Assembly (NCBI GenBank): GCA_028275145.1
Contig: JAQCNG010000140.1
Span: 1 to 6,452, forward strand
Direction of reading: 5' to 3'
DNA from: Halovenus sp.
Lineage (GTDB): Archaea; Halobacteriota; Halobacteria; Halobacteriales; Haloarculaceae
Length of the DNA stretch: 6,452 nucleotides
Shown here: in pieces, positions 6,089 to 6,452 of the stretch
Position numbering within the stretch: the stretch's first letter is position 1
How the letters are laid out: every line of letters begins with the position of its first letter
Made by a program: the position numbers and the translations under genes
The notes under the pieces: generated by a model
Database searches by the model: none
Seen by the model: only the letters and a program-made list of their open reading frames with translations
Told to the model about the DNA's origin: nothing

Positions 6089-6125
6089 GTCGTCCGTCTG
6101 GGACGTGACCTCCCAGACGGACGAC
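6089..6125. repeat. 15-bp perfect inverted repeat inside the transposase gene
   Basis: GTCGTCCGTCTGGGA (6089-6103) and TCCCAGACGGACGAC (6111-6125) are exact reverse complements around a seven-base loop, CGTGACC. The repeat is coding (SSVWDVTSQTDD) and lies 43 bases before the premature stop. This is the strongest potential stem-loop I found in the window. Confidence 0.8.
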
Positions 6126-6220
6126 ACACCTTGCGACGATACCGTCATGGACTGGCTGCACACGCTCTAACGTGACCAACTCGGAATGGCCGCAACACTC
6201 CTGTTTCGCCACCTCGCCAT

Positions 6221-6254
6221 GACGATTCTCGACCCCGATCGGTCGAGAATCGTC
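6221..6254. repeat. 14-bp perfect inverted repeat inside the transposase gene
   Basis: GACGATTCTCGACC (6221-6234) and GGTCGAGAATCGTC (6241-6254) are exact reverse complements around a six-base loop, CCGATC. It encodes TILDPDRSRIV, just before the first catalytic Asp, and lies about 50 bases after the premature stop. Confidence 0.8.
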
Positions 6255-6257
6255 TCC

Positions 6258-6272
6258 ATCGACTTCGTCGAT
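6258..6272. repeat. 6-bp stem with a 3-base loop beside the 14-bp repeat
   Basis: ATCGAC (6258-6263) and GTCGAT (6267-6272) flank TTC. It spans the codons of the first catalytic Asp and lies three bases after the end of the 14-bp repeat. Alone it is unremarkable, but it extends the run of hairpins. Confidence 0.45.
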
Positions 6273-6452
6273 AACCCGTACCACGGCTCTCCCGACGAGG
6301 ACAACGGTGAACTCTGCACAACCACACCAACCGACGGGACCACGACCTGTCACCGTTACTGCACCGCCTACATCGTCTCGAACGGGAAGCCGGTGACACT
6401 GGCGCTCACCTACGTCCGCAGCGACGAGAGGGAGGCCGACGCGGTCGAGCGC

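Larger units (their letters stand above)
5876..6452 (+). mobile_element. ISH3-family insertion sequence, left part
   Basis: The identification rests on the transposase frame from 5931, whose start (VFKTPQPDGVLSAADL) and core (SIDFVDNPYHG, then CHRYCTAYIVSNGKP) match the haloarchaeal ISH3 family as I remember it. The left boundary is a conservative guess at the first stem-loop. The true terminal repeat may lie some tens of bases further left. The right end is outside the window. The element points away from the regulator gene and lies about 250-300 bases upstream of it, so insertion may have altered or separated part of the regulator's upstream region. This copy appears defective because of an in-frame stop at 6168-6170. 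Confidence 0.75.
5931..6452 (+). pseudogene. ISH3-family transposase, interrupted by a stop; 3' end beyond window
   Basis: GTG at 5931 is the first possible start after an in-frame TGA (5922-5924) and gives the family-like N-terminus MFKTPQPDGV. The frame runs 79 codons to TAA at 6168-6170. It then stays open in the same frame from RDQLGMAATLLFRHLAMTIL to the window edge (174 codons in all including the stop). The second part carries SIDFVDNPYHG (109-119), in which D111 (codon 6261-6263) is the likely first catalytic Asp of the DDE centre, and the Cys/His-containing CHRYCTAYIVSNGKP stretch. An intact protein would cut and join the element's ends. Because the stop precedes the whole catalytic domain, the copy is probably inactive. 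A sequencing error or stop-codon read-through are the alternatives. Restart at ATG 6186-6188 would lose the N-terminal domain. Confidence 0.8.

Noticed and set aside
5976..6353. Minus-strand frame antisense to the transposase
   Set aside because: A shadow of a conserved ISH3-type coding frame, with no independent support.
1..6452. Search for CRISPR repeats, tRNA or rRNA genes and toxin-antitoxin or defence genes
   Set aside because: No regularly spaced repeats, no tRNA-like cloverleaf or rRNA segment and no defence-family motif was seen by eye on either strand.

Overview
The window looks like haloarchaeal DNA (class Halobacteria). It is GC-rich, the coding strand encodes acidic proteins rich in Asp, Glu, Thr and Val, and the genes belong to families typical of that group: a Bat-like PAS/GAF regulator with an HTH_10 domain, a DUF5658 membrane protein, a DUF7344 winged-helix protein and an ISH3-family transposase. 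All family names come from reading the sequence against remembered family patterns; no database search was run.

Layout. Four genes run leftwards on the minus strand. Starting from the right they are: a 1242-residue sensor/transcription regulator (5626 to 1898), a 300-base spacer, an unrecognised 191-residue protein (1597 to 1022), a three-helix DUF5658-type membrane protein (1018 to 545), a 219-base spacer, and the first 108 codons of a DUF7344-type protein (325 to 2) that runs off the left edge. The 191-residue protein and DUF5658 genes are almost certainly co-transcribed, since only three bases separate them. Upstream of the regulator, a spacer of about 300 bases leads into the 5' part of an ISH3-type insertion sequence on the plus strand (from about 5876 to the right edge). 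Its transposase frame carries an in-frame TAA, so it is probably a broken copy.

Working together (inference). The large regulator has no kinase and no phosphorylatable receiver. It looks like a one-component cytoplasmic sensor: three PAS and three GAF domains feed a C-terminal DNA-binding domain. Its most natural targets are itself and the small operon downstream, which pairs a membrane protein with a winged-helix protein.

The most unusual signal is a run of perfect inverted repeats in the first 350 bases of the insertion sequence. They have arms of 11, 11, 15 and 14 bp with short loops, plus weaker ones between them. One has the transposase start codon in its loop, and three lie wholly inside the coding sequence.
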